Assembly (NCBI GenBank): GCA_043772905.1
Contig: JAYVFS010000243.1
Coordinates: 12,716-76,715, forward strand
Direction of reading: 5' to 3'
Origin: JAAFJT01 sp043772905
GTDB taxonomy: Bacteria; Bacteroidota; Bacteroidia; Chitinophagales; Saprospiraceae
DNA: 64,000 nucleotides
Shown here: piece after piece, positions 7,866-16,637 of the stretch
How positions within the stretch are numbered: position 1 is the first letter of the stretch
Layout of the letters: every line of letters begins with the position of its first letter
The notes under the pieces: model-generated
Told to the model about the DNA's origin: nothing
The model's database searches: none
Seen by the model: only the letters and a program-made list of their open reading frames with translations
Translations under genes and position numbers: made by a program

Positions 7866-9239
7866 TTATCTAAAAAGGGCTTCGTAAAGTTCCTCAACTT
7901 TACCAACGGTTCGTATTTTAATTTTAAATTTATCAATGTTTAAACCTTTAAGGTTATATTTTGAGATAAAAATCTCTTTAAAACCCAATCGGTCTGCCTC
8001 TTGAATCCGTTGTTCAGCCCGCGCAACGGCACGTATTTCACCCGACAAACCGACTTCTCCTGCAAAACACGTACTGTTTGGAATGGCAATATCTTCAAGC
8101 GACGAAATGAGTGCGGCAACGATTGCTAAGTCAATCGCAGGATCGTCTACACGCAGACCACCAGCAATATTCAAAAATACATCATTCATAGCGAATGGAA
8201 AACCGCCCCGTTTTTCTAAAACAGCTAACAGCATACTCAACCGCCTAAGGTCAAAACCCGTAGCAGACCGTTGCGGCGTGCCATAGACCGCACGGCTCAC
8301 AAGTGCTTGAGTTTCAATGAGAATCGGGCGCACGCCTTCAATCGTGGAACAAACCGCCGAGCCGCTTAAATCCTCATCTTTTTGAGAAATCAACAGCTCT
8401 GAAGGGTTCGATACTTCCCTCAAACCAGAGGCTTGCATGGCATAAATACCGATTTCGTCCGTCGAGCCAAAGCGATTTTTTAAGGTTCTGAGAATGCGGT
8501 ACATATAGTTTTGGTCGCCTTCAAATTGCAACACGACGTCAACAATATGTTCTAAGAGTTTCGGACCCGCAATAGCGCCGTCTTTTGTAATATGACCAAT
8601 GATAAAAATAGGAATATTCGTCTCCTTTGCAAACCGTTGCAGTTCCCCAGCCGTTTCTCTCACTTGAGAAATACTACCCGGAGTGGAGTCAATATGCGGT
8701 GCGGCAAGAGTCTGTATTGAGTCAATAATGATGAGGTCAGGTTCGAGGTTTTGGGCGTGTTGAAAGATTTTTGAGGTACTGATTTCAGTCAAAATATAGC
8801 AATCAGATTGTTTAGAAGCAACCCGGTCGGCACGCATTTTTATCTGCTCCTCACTCTCTTCCCCACTGACATACAATACTTTAGCAGCGACACCCAAGGC
8901 AATTTGCAACAAAAGCGTTGACTTTCCGATGCCCGGTTGACCGCCTATCAAAACCAAAGAACCACTGACAATGCCGCCGCCAAGTACGCGGTTTAGTTCG
9001 TCGTCGGGCGTGAGGAGCCTGTCTGTCTTCCCCGTCTTAATCATACTGAGGGGGGTCGGTACAGGGTCAGCGACTTTGGCACCTTTCCATATTTTTTTGC
9101 GCTCTTCGCGGGGTGTTTCTTTTTGGATGACCTCTTCTACATACGTATTCCACTCGGCACATGAGGGACATTTACCGACCCATTTAGGAGAAATTGCGCC
9201 ACAACTGGTACACGCGAATATTTTTTTTATTGCTGCCAA
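7866..9239 (-). CDS. radA: DNA repair and branch-migration protein RadA/Sms
   Basis: RadA is a RecA-like ATPase that extends and resolves recombination intermediates; in naturally transformable bacteria it also helps integrate incoming DNA. Domains in order: a C4 zinc finger (Cys10, 13, 24, 27), a RecA-like core with Walker A GGQPGIGKST, the RadA-specific KNRFG motif, and a Lon-like C-terminal domain (DDPAIDLAIVAALIS). I start at the TTG at 9237-9239, giving MAAIKKIFACTSCG and 457 residues. The ORF extends to another TTG at 9314, but those 25 extra residues are not conserved and abut a terminator hairpin. The repeated word at 9045-9053 encodes Pro-Leu-Ser in the linker after the zinc finger. 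Confidence 0.94.
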   Translation of the reverse strand: MAAIKKIFACTSCGAISPKWVGKCPSCAEWNTYVEEVIQKETPREERKKIWKGAKVADPVPTPLSMIKTGKTDRLLTPDDELNRVLGGGIVSGSLVLIGGQPGIGKSTLLLQIALGVAAKVLYVSGEESEEQIKMRADRVASKQSDCYILTEISTSKIFQHAQNLEPDLIIIDSIQTLAAPHIDSTPGSISQVRETAGELQRFAKETNIPIFIIGHITKDGAIAGPKLLEHIVDVVLQFEGDQNYMYRILRTLKNRFGSTDEIGIYAMQASGLREVSNPSELLISQKDEDLSGSAVCSTIEGVRPILIETQALVSRAVYGTPQRSATGFDLRRLSMLLAVLEKRGGFPFAMNDVFLNIAGGLRVDDPAIDLAIVAALISSLEDIAIPNSTCFAGEVGLSGEIRAVARAEQRIQEADRLGFKEIFISKYNLKGLNIDKFKIKIRTVGKVEELYEALFR

Positions 9240-9317
9240 AACTTTTACTTTTAAATTTTGGGTAAAAATAAACTTTTTATTTAAAACAAGATGTATTTTA
9301 TTCAAAAAGAGCAAATA

Positions 9318-9353
9318 AAAACGCCTCTAAGTGGTGACACTCAAAGGCGTTTT
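9318..9353 (-). terminator. Terminator between the DUF4249 gene and radA
   Basis: AAAACGCCT and AGGCGTTTT form a 9-bp stem with an 18-base loop. On the minus strand it is followed by a T-rich tract. It would end the DUF4249 transcript just before radA. Confidence 0.7.
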
Positions 9354-9517
9354 GCAAATAAATGTTTTGCAATTTAGTCAATTGGAGGTGGGAAGAAACT
9401 GTCTCTCATTTGGATTTTAGGTAACACAAATTGGGATTTTAAAACCCATTTTTAAAGTTCAAAAGATTATAATTTACAGAATTGTTTTGGAACGCTTATG
9501 TTTCTACATACAAATAT

Positions 9518-9557
9518 ATGTAAAATCATTTTACATGCCAATACCCTAAATAGGGTA
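9518..9557. repeat. Two small palindromes in tandem downstream of the DUF4249 gene
   Basis: ATGTAAAAT-C-ATTTTACAT (9518-9536) is followed at once by TACCCTA-AA-TAGGGTA (9542-9557). Both are perfect. They sit in the 373-base gap between radA and the DUF4249 gene; their role is unknown. The rest of the gap holds the terminator at 9318-9353 and nothing else I recognise. Confidence 0.5.
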
Positions 9558-9612
9558 AAATGCAGTTTTACTAATAAAACATAAGTTTTTTTGGCAAAAA
9601 AAAGAAATTTCA

Positions 9613-10548
9613 TCATTTTTTTGGTACAATAACATCGTAATACGTTGCTGAAGAACCACCCCAAATACCCAAACCACCAGAAATATTATGCTTTACGCGG
9701 GTGTAAGAAGCAAATGGGCCGCCATTATTCTCATTGAATTCAAGGGTTGTCCAAAAATCAAAATGGGCTTTATCTATCATGGCAAATTTTATGGAAATGG
9801 TATCGCCCCGACGAAACAAGCCGAAATTATCACCACTGCCACCTCCACGCGGCTCACTTTTTAGTAAATTGAACCTTGTCACTTGTCCATCAAAAAAGGC
9901 ATCATCCGTTACGGAATTGGCTCCGGCAACGTAAGAACTACCGTTTATGGATGTAAAATAGCGGTAAAAATCAGCACCTTTTGGGTCTGTAATGGTCGCA
10001 CGGGCTTGCGCCATTGTATCATTTTGGTTGATGCCCGGTGGTTTGATAAACTCAATTGTATCAATTTTGACAGCACGAGGAATCGTCGTTTTAGACGTTA
10101 ACACCTTACCTTCCTTCGTTTTTATGCGTAATGAGTAGGTTTTGCCTATTTCACCTTTGATTTTTTGAGCGAAATCAATATATACGCAGAAATTAAAATC
10201 GGCACTCACACTGTCTGCATTGATGCGAAAAAACAAGGCGGCTTGCTTTTTTACTGAGGGGTCTAAATTTTTCCAACAAAATTCTTGTAATTGTGTACTG
10301 TCCGTACCGTTTGAAATCCACACCTCTGCACCTTCAACGAATACGTTGTTGAAACTGGTCAATTCCTTGAAAAAAGGGAGGCTTTTGGTCAAAATGACAT
10401 AAGGCGGTGTCGGATTGGGTCCCGCCTCGATATAACCTTCAACAACTATTTCTTCAGAAATAGTGGGCAAATCGGGGACAAATTCTTTTTCGCAAGCGAT
10501 AAAACTTGTTGTTACAAGGGCGATAAACAGTAAGGGTTTGATTTTCAT
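9613..10548 (-). CDS. DUF4249 outer-membrane lipoprotein
   Basis: A 311-residue lipoprotein with lipobox SFIAC and Cys19, followed by the signature EKEFVPDLP and IVVEGYIEAG that starts DUF4249 proteins. These Bacteroidota proteins are usually encoded next to a TonB-dependent receptor and are thought to work with it at the cell surface. No such receptor is present here, so this copy is an orphan. Its biochemical role is not known. The repeated word at 10253-10261 encodes Pro-Ser-Val in a polar loop (LDPSVKKQ). Confidence 0.85.
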   Translation of the reverse strand: MKIKPLLFIALVTTSFIACEKEFVPDLPTISEEIVVEGYIEAGPNPTPPYVILTKSLPFFKELTSFNNVFVEGAEVWISNGTDSTQLQEFCWKNLDPSVKKQAALFFRINADSVSADFNFCVYIDFAQKIKGEIGKTYSLRIKTKEGKVLTSKTTIPRAVKIDTIEFIKPPGINQNDTMAQARATITDPKGADFYRYFTSINGSSYVAGANSVTDDAFFDGQVTRFNLLKSEPRGGGSGDNFGLFRRGDTISIKFAMIDKAHFDFWTTLEFNENNGGPFASYTRVKHNISGGLGIWGGSSATYYDVIVPKK

Positions 10549-10570
10549 GTGCTTAGTATTGAAAATGGTT

Positions 10571-10623
10571 AAACATTTTAGTCGTCTTTTTTATAGTGAT
10601 AAAAACGTTTTAGTCGTCTTTTT
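10571..10623. repeat. Direct repeat AAAC(A/G)TTTTAGTCGTCTTTTT upstream of the DUF4249 gene
   Basis: Two 21-base copies, 10571-10591 and 10603-10623, differ at one base and start 32 bases apart, about three helical turns. They lie just upstream of the minus-strand DUF4249 gene, where an operator would be expected. A related stretch (GTAGTCGTCTG, then AAACGTTT) occurs at 3120-3147 upstream of the HD-domain gene. Confidence 0.55.
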
Positions 10624-10715
10624 GTTGGAAACTTTAAGATGTGAAACCGATTTCACTAAAAAAAGTATTCATTAAAAACGTTTTTTAACCCCCTCAGTAA
10701 AAAAGCCTTTTACCC

Positions 10716-12686
10716 CTAAAATTGCCTATCCAACTCAATATTCTGTGGCGGTGCAACATTTATTGGAACGGTTTCGACCTCAAAATTGCCGCCTTCTAAA
10801 CCAAAATCAATAGAAGGTGGAACAGCGATATTTTTAAGTATTCGGTAGGAACGCACAATGAATTGCTCGAAAGGAGACAGCGCATCGTCGGCAGAAACGC
10901 GGCTGTTGAGCAATATGAATTTAAAGTCAGCAGGAATGTCGTAACGGCGCAGGCTCGGATAGTGGCTGCGCTCGTCAACCTCACCTTTTGCTTGCATTTT
11001 ATTGACAATTTCCTTGAAAACGCGGTTGATTTTATGCTCAACCTTGAAGCCAAATTTGAGATTGACATAAAAAACCTTTCCTTCAACAATCGGATGGACG
11101 ACCACTTTTTTTGTATAAGGTGCGTCTGTAATTGTTACGTGGACAAACCAATAAATGTCTGCTCGTTTCGGTTTTTTCTTAAAAATGGAATATAAAATAT
11201 TAGAATCAATCTTTTTTTCATCGTCTGACATCGTCATATAAACGAGGTTTGTGGCTGTTCGAGGGATGGTCGTATCTGCCATAACATCTTTCAAAATAGG
11301 TAGAAAAGTGTCAAATGGTACAAAATTGGCATGTTTTTTCCGAATCCGTTGCCCACGCCAATACACAAAAACGCCAAAAAAGATAACCGCCGCAACACCC
11401 AATGTGTACCAGCCGCCAAAAGCCAATTTATGCAGATTGGCTACCAAAAACATGATTTCAAAACCGCCAAAAACCAAACCGATGACGACGGCACGCCGCA
11501 AGGAGTGGTTTCTCATGTGGACAAAATGAAGGAGGAGCGAGGAGGTCATTATCATGTCAATCACGATGGCTAAGCCATAAGCCTGTTCCATGTTCGATGA
11601 TTGTTCGAAAATAAAAACAGTCGTTAAACAACCGCCGAGCAAAAACCAATTTAAAAGAGGCAAATAAACCTGTCCACGCATTTGGGCAGGATAACTGACC
11701 TTCATATTGAACCATAATTTCAATTTTATGGCTTCATTAACCATAGTAAATACCCCTGCAATCAAAGCTTCGCTGACAATAATGGCGACAACAACCCCTA
11801 AAACGACCATAAAAGACACCCAACTTTCGGGCAACATGGCAAAGAAAACGCCTGCATTTCTGACCATTTCAGGTAATTTTTGCCCTTGATATTGGAGTAC
11901 CCACGCCCCTTGTCCTAAGTAATTGAGCATCAAACAAGGCAAAACGATGAGCCAAGCCCAACGGATATTGTTTTTGCCGCATCGTCCCAAATCAGAATAC
12001 AAAGCCTCACAGCCAGTGGTGCAAAGAAAAACAGCACCTAACAGTAAAAACCCAGTCATACCTGTTGTGCTACTTTGATAGCCTGCCACAAATTTGATGG
12101 CATACAATGGATTTAAAGCCGCTAATACTGAGGGGTCTTTCAAGACATGGCTTAAGCCTATGCCACCAATGACACAGAACCAAACGAGCATGATGTAGCC
12201 AAACCATTTTGCTAAAAGTTGTGCGCCAAACTGCTGCCAAACGAAAATAACAATCAAAATCCCTACAACGATGGGCAAGGTTTCTAACTCAGGATAAATA
12301 CGCAAACTACCTTCAACGGCTGCGGAAACACTGATTGCAGGTGTCAAAATACCATCAGCCATCAATGTTGCACAACCAATCATGGCAGGAAAAATAGCCC
12401 AACGTGCCTTGTAACGTCGCACCCGCGCATACAAAGCAAAGATGCCGCCTTCACCACGATTGTCCGCTTTGAGGGCTAAATAGACGTATTTGAAGGACGT
12501 AATGAATATTAATGTCCAAAAAATACAGGAAAGACTGCCATAAATGAGTTCAGGCGAGACGTAATCATCGCCAATAATGGCTTTGAGTACATAGAGTGGT
12601 GAGGTGCCTATATCGCCGAAAATGAAACCCAAGGCGATAAGCAGCCCCGTAGCCGTCGGTTTTCGACTTTCTTTAGGAGAAGCCAT
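10716..12686 (-). CDS. kup: Kup-family potassium uptake permease
   Basis: Kup imports potassium, probably by proton symport. The start motif GFIFGDIGTSPLYVLKAI and about 12 hydrophobic segments up to residue 450 are typical, followed by a soluble C-terminal tail. I place the start at the ATG at 12684-12686 (MASPKESRKP, 656 residues). The ORF can be extended 24 codons upstream to 12758, but a clear promoter element lies inside that extension at 12717-12724, so the longer start would not be transcribed from it. The repeated word at 12127-12135 encodes Pro-Ser-Val in the loop KDPSVLAA. A further copy lies 18 bases beyond the stop (10690-10698). Confidence 0.93.
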   Translation of the reverse strand: MASPKESRKPTATGLLIALGFIFGDIGTSPLYVLKAIIGDDYVSPELIYGSLSCIFWTLIFITSFKYVYLALKADNRGEGGIFALYARVRRYKARWAIFPAMIGCATLMADGILTPAISVSAAVEGSLRIYPELETLPIVVGILIVIFVWQQFGAQLLAKWFGYIMLVWFCVIGGIGLSHVLKDPSVLAALNPLYAIKFVAGYQSSTTGMTGFLLLGAVFLCTTGCEALYSDLGRCGKNNIRWAWLIVLPCLMLNYLGQGAWVLQYQGQKLPEMVRNAGVFFAMLPESWVSFMVVLGVVVAIIVSEALIAGVFTMVNEAIKLKLWFNMKVSYPAQMRGQVYLPLLNWFLLGGCLTTVFIFEQSSNMEQAYGLAIVIDMIMTSSLLLHFVHMRNHSLRRAVVIGLVFGGFEIMFLVANLHKLAFGGWYTLGVAAVIFFGVFVYWRGQRIRKKHANFVPFDTFLPILKDVMADTTIPRTATNLVYMTMSDDEKKIDSNILYSIFKKKPKRADIYWFVHVTITDAPYTKKVVVHPIVEGKVFYVNLKFGFKVEHKINRVFKEIVNKMQAKGEVDERSHYPSLRRYDIPADFKFILLNSRVSADDALSPFEQFIVRSYRILKNIAVPPSIDFGLEGGNFEVETVPINVAPPQNIELDRQF

Positions 12687-12716
12687 TTTGTTTTTCTTTT
12701 TATCAAAAACAGAGGT

Positions 12717-12724
12717 CAAAAGTA
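12717..12724 (-). promoter_or_regulatory. Bacteroidota -7 promoter element for kup
   Basis: TACTTTTG on the minus strand matches TA-N2-TTTG and sits 30 bases before the chosen kup ATG. It decides the start: the upstream in-frame ATG at 12758 is outside this transcript. Confidence 0.6.
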
Positions 12725-12728
12725 GGAA

Positions 12729-12781
12729 ATATAAAATTTGAATGATTTTACACTTCAAATTTTATATTTCAAATTTTATAT
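12729..12781. repeat. A/T-rich 14-base tandem repeat with inverted copy between serS and kup
   Basis: TTCAAATTTTATAT occurs twice back to back (12754-12767 and 12768-12781), with an exact inverted copy at 12729-12742. The inverted copies could form a 14-bp hairpin after the serS stop and may serve as its terminator. Confidence 0.6.
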
Positions 12782-12785
12782 TTCA

Positions 12786-14069
12786 TTAATCGAGTATCTC
12801 AAACTTCGTATAAGGCACCAATGCCTTCGGGATTCTGACCCCCTCAGTAGTCTGGTGATTTTCAAGTATAGAAGCAATAATACGCGGCAAAGCGAGTGCT
12901 GAACCATTTAAAGTATGTACTAACTGCGTTTTATTATTCGCATCACGGTAGCGGGTTTTCATACGATTTGCTTGAAAAGTCTCAAAATTGGACACTGAAC
13001 TGACTTCTAACCAACGTTTTTGCGCCGCTGACCAGGCTTCAAAATCGTAAGTCATAGCAGAAGCACTGCCCATGTCGCCGCCGCAGAGTTTGAGTATACG
13101 GTAAGGCAATTCCAGTTTTTCCATCAAACCTTTGATGTGTTCTACCATTTCTAAAAGCGTATCATAGCTTTTTTCTGGATGTGTAAACTGTACGATTTCA
13201 ACCTTATCGAATTGATGAACCCGATTCAAACCTCTTACGTGCGCCCCATAGCTGCCTGCCTCGCGGCGGAAACACTGTGAATAAGCACAAAAACGTATCG
13301 GCAACTCCTTCTCTGTTAAAATGACATCACGCAATATATTCGTCACAGGCACTTCTGCCGTTGGAATCATGTATAAATCATCCTCATTGATATAATACAT
13401 CTGCCCTTCTTTATCTGGCAATTGACCTGTGCCACGTGCCGAAGCTTCGTTGACCATCAAAGGCGGAACGATTTCTTCGTAACCAGCAGCAGCAGCTTCG
13501 TCAAGGAAAAACTGAATCAAGGCACGAACCAACTTAGCCCCTTTTCCTCTAAAAACAGGGAAACCTGCGCCCGTCAATTTAACGCCCAATTCGAGGTCAA
13601 AAATTGGATATTTTTGAGCGACTTCCCAATGCGGCAAGGCATCAGCAGCGAGTTGCGGCAGTTCCTCTTGCGCTAAAAACCAGACTTCATTGTCTTCTGC
13701 TACCTTGCCAAAAGGAACCGTTTCGTTAGGAATATTCGGTAATGACAGGAGTAGATCGTCCAAAGCCGTGATGGTTTCGGCGGCTGTATTTTCAAGGATT
13801 TTTGTTTTTTCTTTAAGTTCCGCAACTTGTGCTTTCAAAACACCCCCCTCAGTATGATTGCCCAATTTCATCGTTTCGCCTACTTTTTTGGACAATTGTT
13901 TGATTTCTGCCAGCGTTGCGTCGAGTTCAGTTTGCGTGGAACGGCGCGTATTATCGAGTGTCAACACCGTATTAACAGTGTTTTCGATGGCGTCATCTGC
14001 CCAATTTCGTTTTTTTAGACCTTCAACAACGCGGTCTTTCTGTTCTCTGAAAAAAGCTAATTGTAACAT
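12786..14069 (-). CDS. serS: Seryl-tRNA synthetase
   Basis: Class II synthetase that charges tRNA-Ser and tRNA-Sec. The 427 residues from the ATG at 14067-14069 (MLQLAFFREQKDRV) match the family length. An N-terminal coiled-coil arm (about residues 1-110) is followed by the catalytic core with motif 2 (CFRREAGSYGAHVRGLNRVHQF) and motif 3 (NGSALALPRIIASILE). A longer ORF to 14165 exists, but a promoter element at 14098-14105 lies within it. Two copies of the repeated word are present. The one at 13845 gives HTEGG at the tip of the coiled-coil arm; the one at 12840 gives TTEGV near the C-terminus. Confidence 0.96.
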   Translation of the reverse strand: MLQLAFFREQKDRVVEGLKKRNWADDAIENTVNTVLTLDNTRRSTQTELDATLAEIKQLSKKVGETMKLGNHTEGGVLKAQVAELKEKTKILENTAAETITALDDLLLSLPNIPNETVPFGKVAEDNEVWFLAQEELPQLAADALPHWEVAQKYPIFDLELGVKLTGAGFPVFRGKGAKLVRALIQFFLDEAAAAGYEEIVPPLMVNEASARGTGQLPDKEGQMYYINEDDLYMIPTAEVPVTNILRDVILTEKELPIRFCAYSQCFRREAGSYGAHVRGLNRVHQFDKVEIVQFTHPEKSYDTLLEMVEHIKGLMEKLELPYRILKLCGGDMGSASAMTYDFEAWSAAQKRWLEVSSVSNFETFQANRMKTRYRDANNKTQLVHTLNGSALALPRIIASILENHQTTEGVRIPKALVPYTKFEILD

Positions 14070-14097
14070 ATTGGAATTCTTTTTTAAAAAATTTTGG

Positions 14098-14105
14098 CAA
14101 ATATA
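14098..14105 (-). promoter_or_regulatory. Bacteroidota -7 promoter element for serS
   Basis: TATATTTG on the minus strand matches TA-N2-TTTG. It lies 29 bases upstream of the chosen serS start and supports that start over the longer ORF. Confidence 0.55.
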
Positions 14106-14129
14106 GGCTTTGATAAATAAAATAAAGTG

Positions 14130-14137
14130 TATTTTTG
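14130..14137 (+). promoter_or_regulatory. Candidate distal -7 element for rho
   Basis: TATTTTTG matches TA-N2-TTTG on the plus strand and is back to back with the serS promoter. If used, rho would have a leader of about 550 bases. Confidence 0.4.
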
Positions 14138-14702
14138 CCGCACAAAACACAATAAAGAAAATCACCCCGATTCATAACATTCTTTGGTTTGATACGTTTA
14201 ACTTTTAGATTTGTTATTAATCCAACTCCTTCGGAAAAATTCTTTCAAGAACGTCTTAGTCGTTTCACTATCTGAAGTCCTCTTTTTCTTTCAAACTAAT
14301 TTACTGATTGTCAATAACTTAAGCTCAACTAAAGCCTACTTAAAAACCAATCTTTATTTGCTCAAGAATACAGCCCAACCGAACTATTTAGTCCGTTCTA
14401 AGCCACAACTTTGTAGTTTCTTAAGCCTTTTACAGTGAGCATAAAACAAAAAAACATTCTCTTTTTCGAGTTCTCGAAATAAATTTTCAAAAAAAAAATC
14501 TTCTTTTCATTTAGGGTTTTAATAAAAAATCCCTAAAAAAGCAGAATCCAGATTCAATAACAATGTGCCATATTTTCCAATCGGTTATCAATATAAATGA
14601 CCGACAATACTTTCAAATCAAACCACAAACAACTTTAAAGACCTTTACCTCAAATCAATTAAACTTCAAACTTTTAAATTTATCAATATTACACAAATCA
14701 AT
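14138..14702 (+). promoter_or_regulatory. Long C-rich, G-poor leader upstream of rho
   Basis: This stretch holds no convincing gene. From about 14210 to 14460 the plus strand is pyrimidine-rich with many Cs and few Gs, the composition Rho prefers for loading. In E. coli rho is known to limit its own transcription in a leader; the same is inferred here. The later part (14460-14700) is A/T rich with no clear hairpin. A 75-codon ORF at 14211 has no recognisable features and I do not call it. Confidence 0.4.
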
Positions 14703-16388
14703 ATGAAGTACGACATTTTGCAACTGAATGAGATGTTAGTCGGCGAACTCAAAGAAATTGCCGACCGCATTGGTGTTGCTGATTTCAAAAAACTTGGTAA
14801 ACAAGACTTGATTTATCGCATTCTCGATGCACAAGCTCTGAATGCAGCTCCTGATACGACAGATACCGAAATCCTCGTAGATGACAATACGCCTTACGGG
14901 AAAATCCCTACCGGTTCCAAAATCGAGAAACGCCCGCGCAAACGCGTCAGCGGTGACGATAAACCTGAACGAAAAGAAACGGCTAAACCCGCACCACGTT
15001 TTGATATTCCTACAAAACCTGAACGCTCCTCGAAATCTAATAAATCAGAAATGCCCCGTTTCGAACCGCCTGTTGAAGATGAGGATGAAAATGCGCCGCC
15101 AGCTTACGAAATACCCGATGACGATGACGACGATTATGTAAACCCTGCGCTCATCGAGTTCGACGAGCCTATCGTTTTGGAGCCTCGTCGGGATAAAAAG
15201 AACAATCGCCGCGATGATGCCAACGATTCAACGTCGAATACACCACGTTATAATATAGACCTCGACGGTGTGGTAGAAGGTGAAGGTGTCCTCGAAATGA
15301 TGCAAGATGGTTATGGTTTCCTTCGTTCTGCGGATTATAATTATACAACTTCGCCCGATGACATTTACGTTTCTCCAAGTCAAATCAAGCTTTTTGGCTT
15401 AAAAACAGGGGATTCTGTACGCGGCGCCATCCGTCCACCAAAAGAAGGTGAAAAATATTTTGCTTTGCTCCGCGTCTCTAAAATCAATGGACTCGATCCG
15501 ATTGATGTGCGTGACCGTGTGCCTTTCGACTATTTGACACCGCTATTCCCTAACGAGAAGTTTACGTTAAGTATCTCTCCTTCGGGACGTGATTTTTCAA
15601 ATCGTGTTATTGACCTTTTTACGCCTATCGGTAAAGGACAACGTGGTTTGATTGTGGCACAACCCAAAACAGGTAAAACGTTCCTTTTGAAGGATATTGC
15701 CAACGCTATCGCTAAAAACCACCCTGAATGTTACATGATTGTCCTACTCATTGACGAACGTCCAGAGGAGGTCACTGACATGAAACGCTCGGTGAAAGCA
15801 GAGGTTGTTGCTTCAACTTTTGATGAAGCGGCTGAAAACCACGTGCGTGTTGCCAATATCGTTTTGGAAAAAGCCAAACGTTTGGTTGAGTGCGGTCACG
15901 ATGTCATTATTTTGCTCGACTCTATTACACGTCTTGCACGTGCTTACAATACCGTTGCACCTGCCAGCGGCAAAGTCCTTTCGGGTGGTGTTGAAGCCAA
16001 TGCACTTCAAAAACCTAAGAAATTCTTTGGTGCAGCTCGTAAAATTGAATTTGGTGGCTCATTAACGATTCTCGCAACCGCTTTGGTGGATACAGGTTCT
16101 AAAATGGACAGCGTTATCTTTGAAGAATTTAAAGGTACGGGTAACATGGAATTGTCACTCGACCGTACTTTAGCGAACAAGCGTATGTATCCTGCCATCA
16201 ACGTCAACGGCTCTTCTACACGCCGCGACGATTTGTTGCAAGACAAAGACACGGTTCAACGTCTCTTTATCCTCCGCAATCACTTGGCAGATATGAAGCC
16301 TGACGAAGCATTTGACTTTTTACAAAAACACATGCTCCATACATCCTCAAACGAAGAGTTTTTGAACTCGATGAATGGAGGTAGATAG
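14703..16388 (+). CDS. rho: Transcription termination factor Rho with a long disordered insertion
   Basis: Rho is a hexameric RNA helicase that ends transcription. The 561 residues exceed the usual 420 or so. Residues 1-45 form the Rho N-terminal helix bundle (LNEMLVGELKEIADRIGV). Residues about 50-185 are a low-complexity charged insertion, with basic patches and a run of six Asp at 139-144. The RNA-binding cold-shock-like domain follows (GVLEMMQDGYGFLRS), then the ATPase with Walker A AQPKTGKT (319-326) and the conserved LLDSITRLARAYN. Such insertions are known in Bacteroidota Rho; in Bacteroides thetaiotaomicron the disordered region has been reported to promote condensate formation. No repeated word occurs within the gene, but a pair encloses its terminator. 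Confidence 0.97.
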   Translation: MKYDILQLNEMLVGELKEIADRIGVADFKKLGKQDLIYRILDAQALNAAPDTTDTEILVDDNTPYGKIPTGSKIEKRPRKRVSGDDKPERKETAKPAPRFDIPTKPERSSKSNKSEMPRFEPPVEDEDENAPPAYEIPDDDDDDYVNPALIEFDEPIVLEPRRDKKNNRRDDANDSTSNTPRYNIDLDGVVEGEGVLEMMQDGYGFLRSADYNYTTSPDDIYVSPSQIKLFGLKTGDSVRGAIRPPKEGEKYFALLRVSKINGLDPIDVRDRVPFDYLTPLFPNEKFTLSISPSGRDFSNRVIDLFTPIGKGQRGLIVAQPKTGKTFLLKDIANAIAKNHPECYMIVLLIDERPEEVTDMKRSVKAEVVASTFDEAAENHVRVANIVLEKAKRLVECGHDVIILLDSITRLARAYNTVAPASGKVLSGGVEANALQKPKKFFGAARKIEFGGSLTILATALVDTGSKMDSVIFEEFKGTGNMELSLDRTLANKRMYPAINVNGSSTRRDDLLQDKDTVQRLFILRNHLADMKPDEAFDFLQKHMLHTSSNEEFLNSMNGGR

Positions 16389-16394
16389 AAATCC

Positions 16395-16480
16395 CCCCCT
16401 CAGTATTTTCGATAAAAAACAGCCGTCGCCGCATCTTTTGTGGACGACGGCTGTTTTTTTTATGGAAAATACTGAGGGGG
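16395..16480 (+). terminator. Nested double hairpin terminator of rho, outer arms made of the repeated word
   Basis: The inner 15-bp perfect stem pairs 16414-16428 with 16445-16459 and ends in a T tract, a normal intrinsic terminator. The outer 16-bp perfect stem pairs 16395-16410 with 16465-16480 and consists of CCCCCTCAGTATTTTC and its complement, that is two copies of the repeated word in inverted orientation plus a shared ATTTTC extension. It begins 6 bases after the rho stop. Confidence 0.85.
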
Positions 16481-16637
16481 ATGTTTTGCATGCAATAAAA
16501 ATACAACATAAAATTCAGTTTTATAACTAATTGCACATCAATTATATACAGCTACAATTTGGATATTTGGAATTTGGAATTTTCCCATTCCAACAGCTTA
16601 GGCATAAATTTTGAACATAAAAGCAAAATAAATAAAT

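Noticed and set aside
9240..9314. Upstream TTG start for radA
   Set aside because: The extension adds 25 residues with no resemblance to RadA and begins directly at a terminator hairpin; the TTG at 9237-9239 puts the zinc finger at the usual distance.
12687..12758. Upstream ATG for kup
   Set aside because: A -7 promoter element lies inside the extension, and the extra 24 residues do not fit the family.
14211..14438. 75-codon ORF upstream of rho
   Set aside because: It has no recognisable domain, a biased composition rich in Leu, Ser and Thr, and lies in the C-rich leader; it is more likely untranslated.
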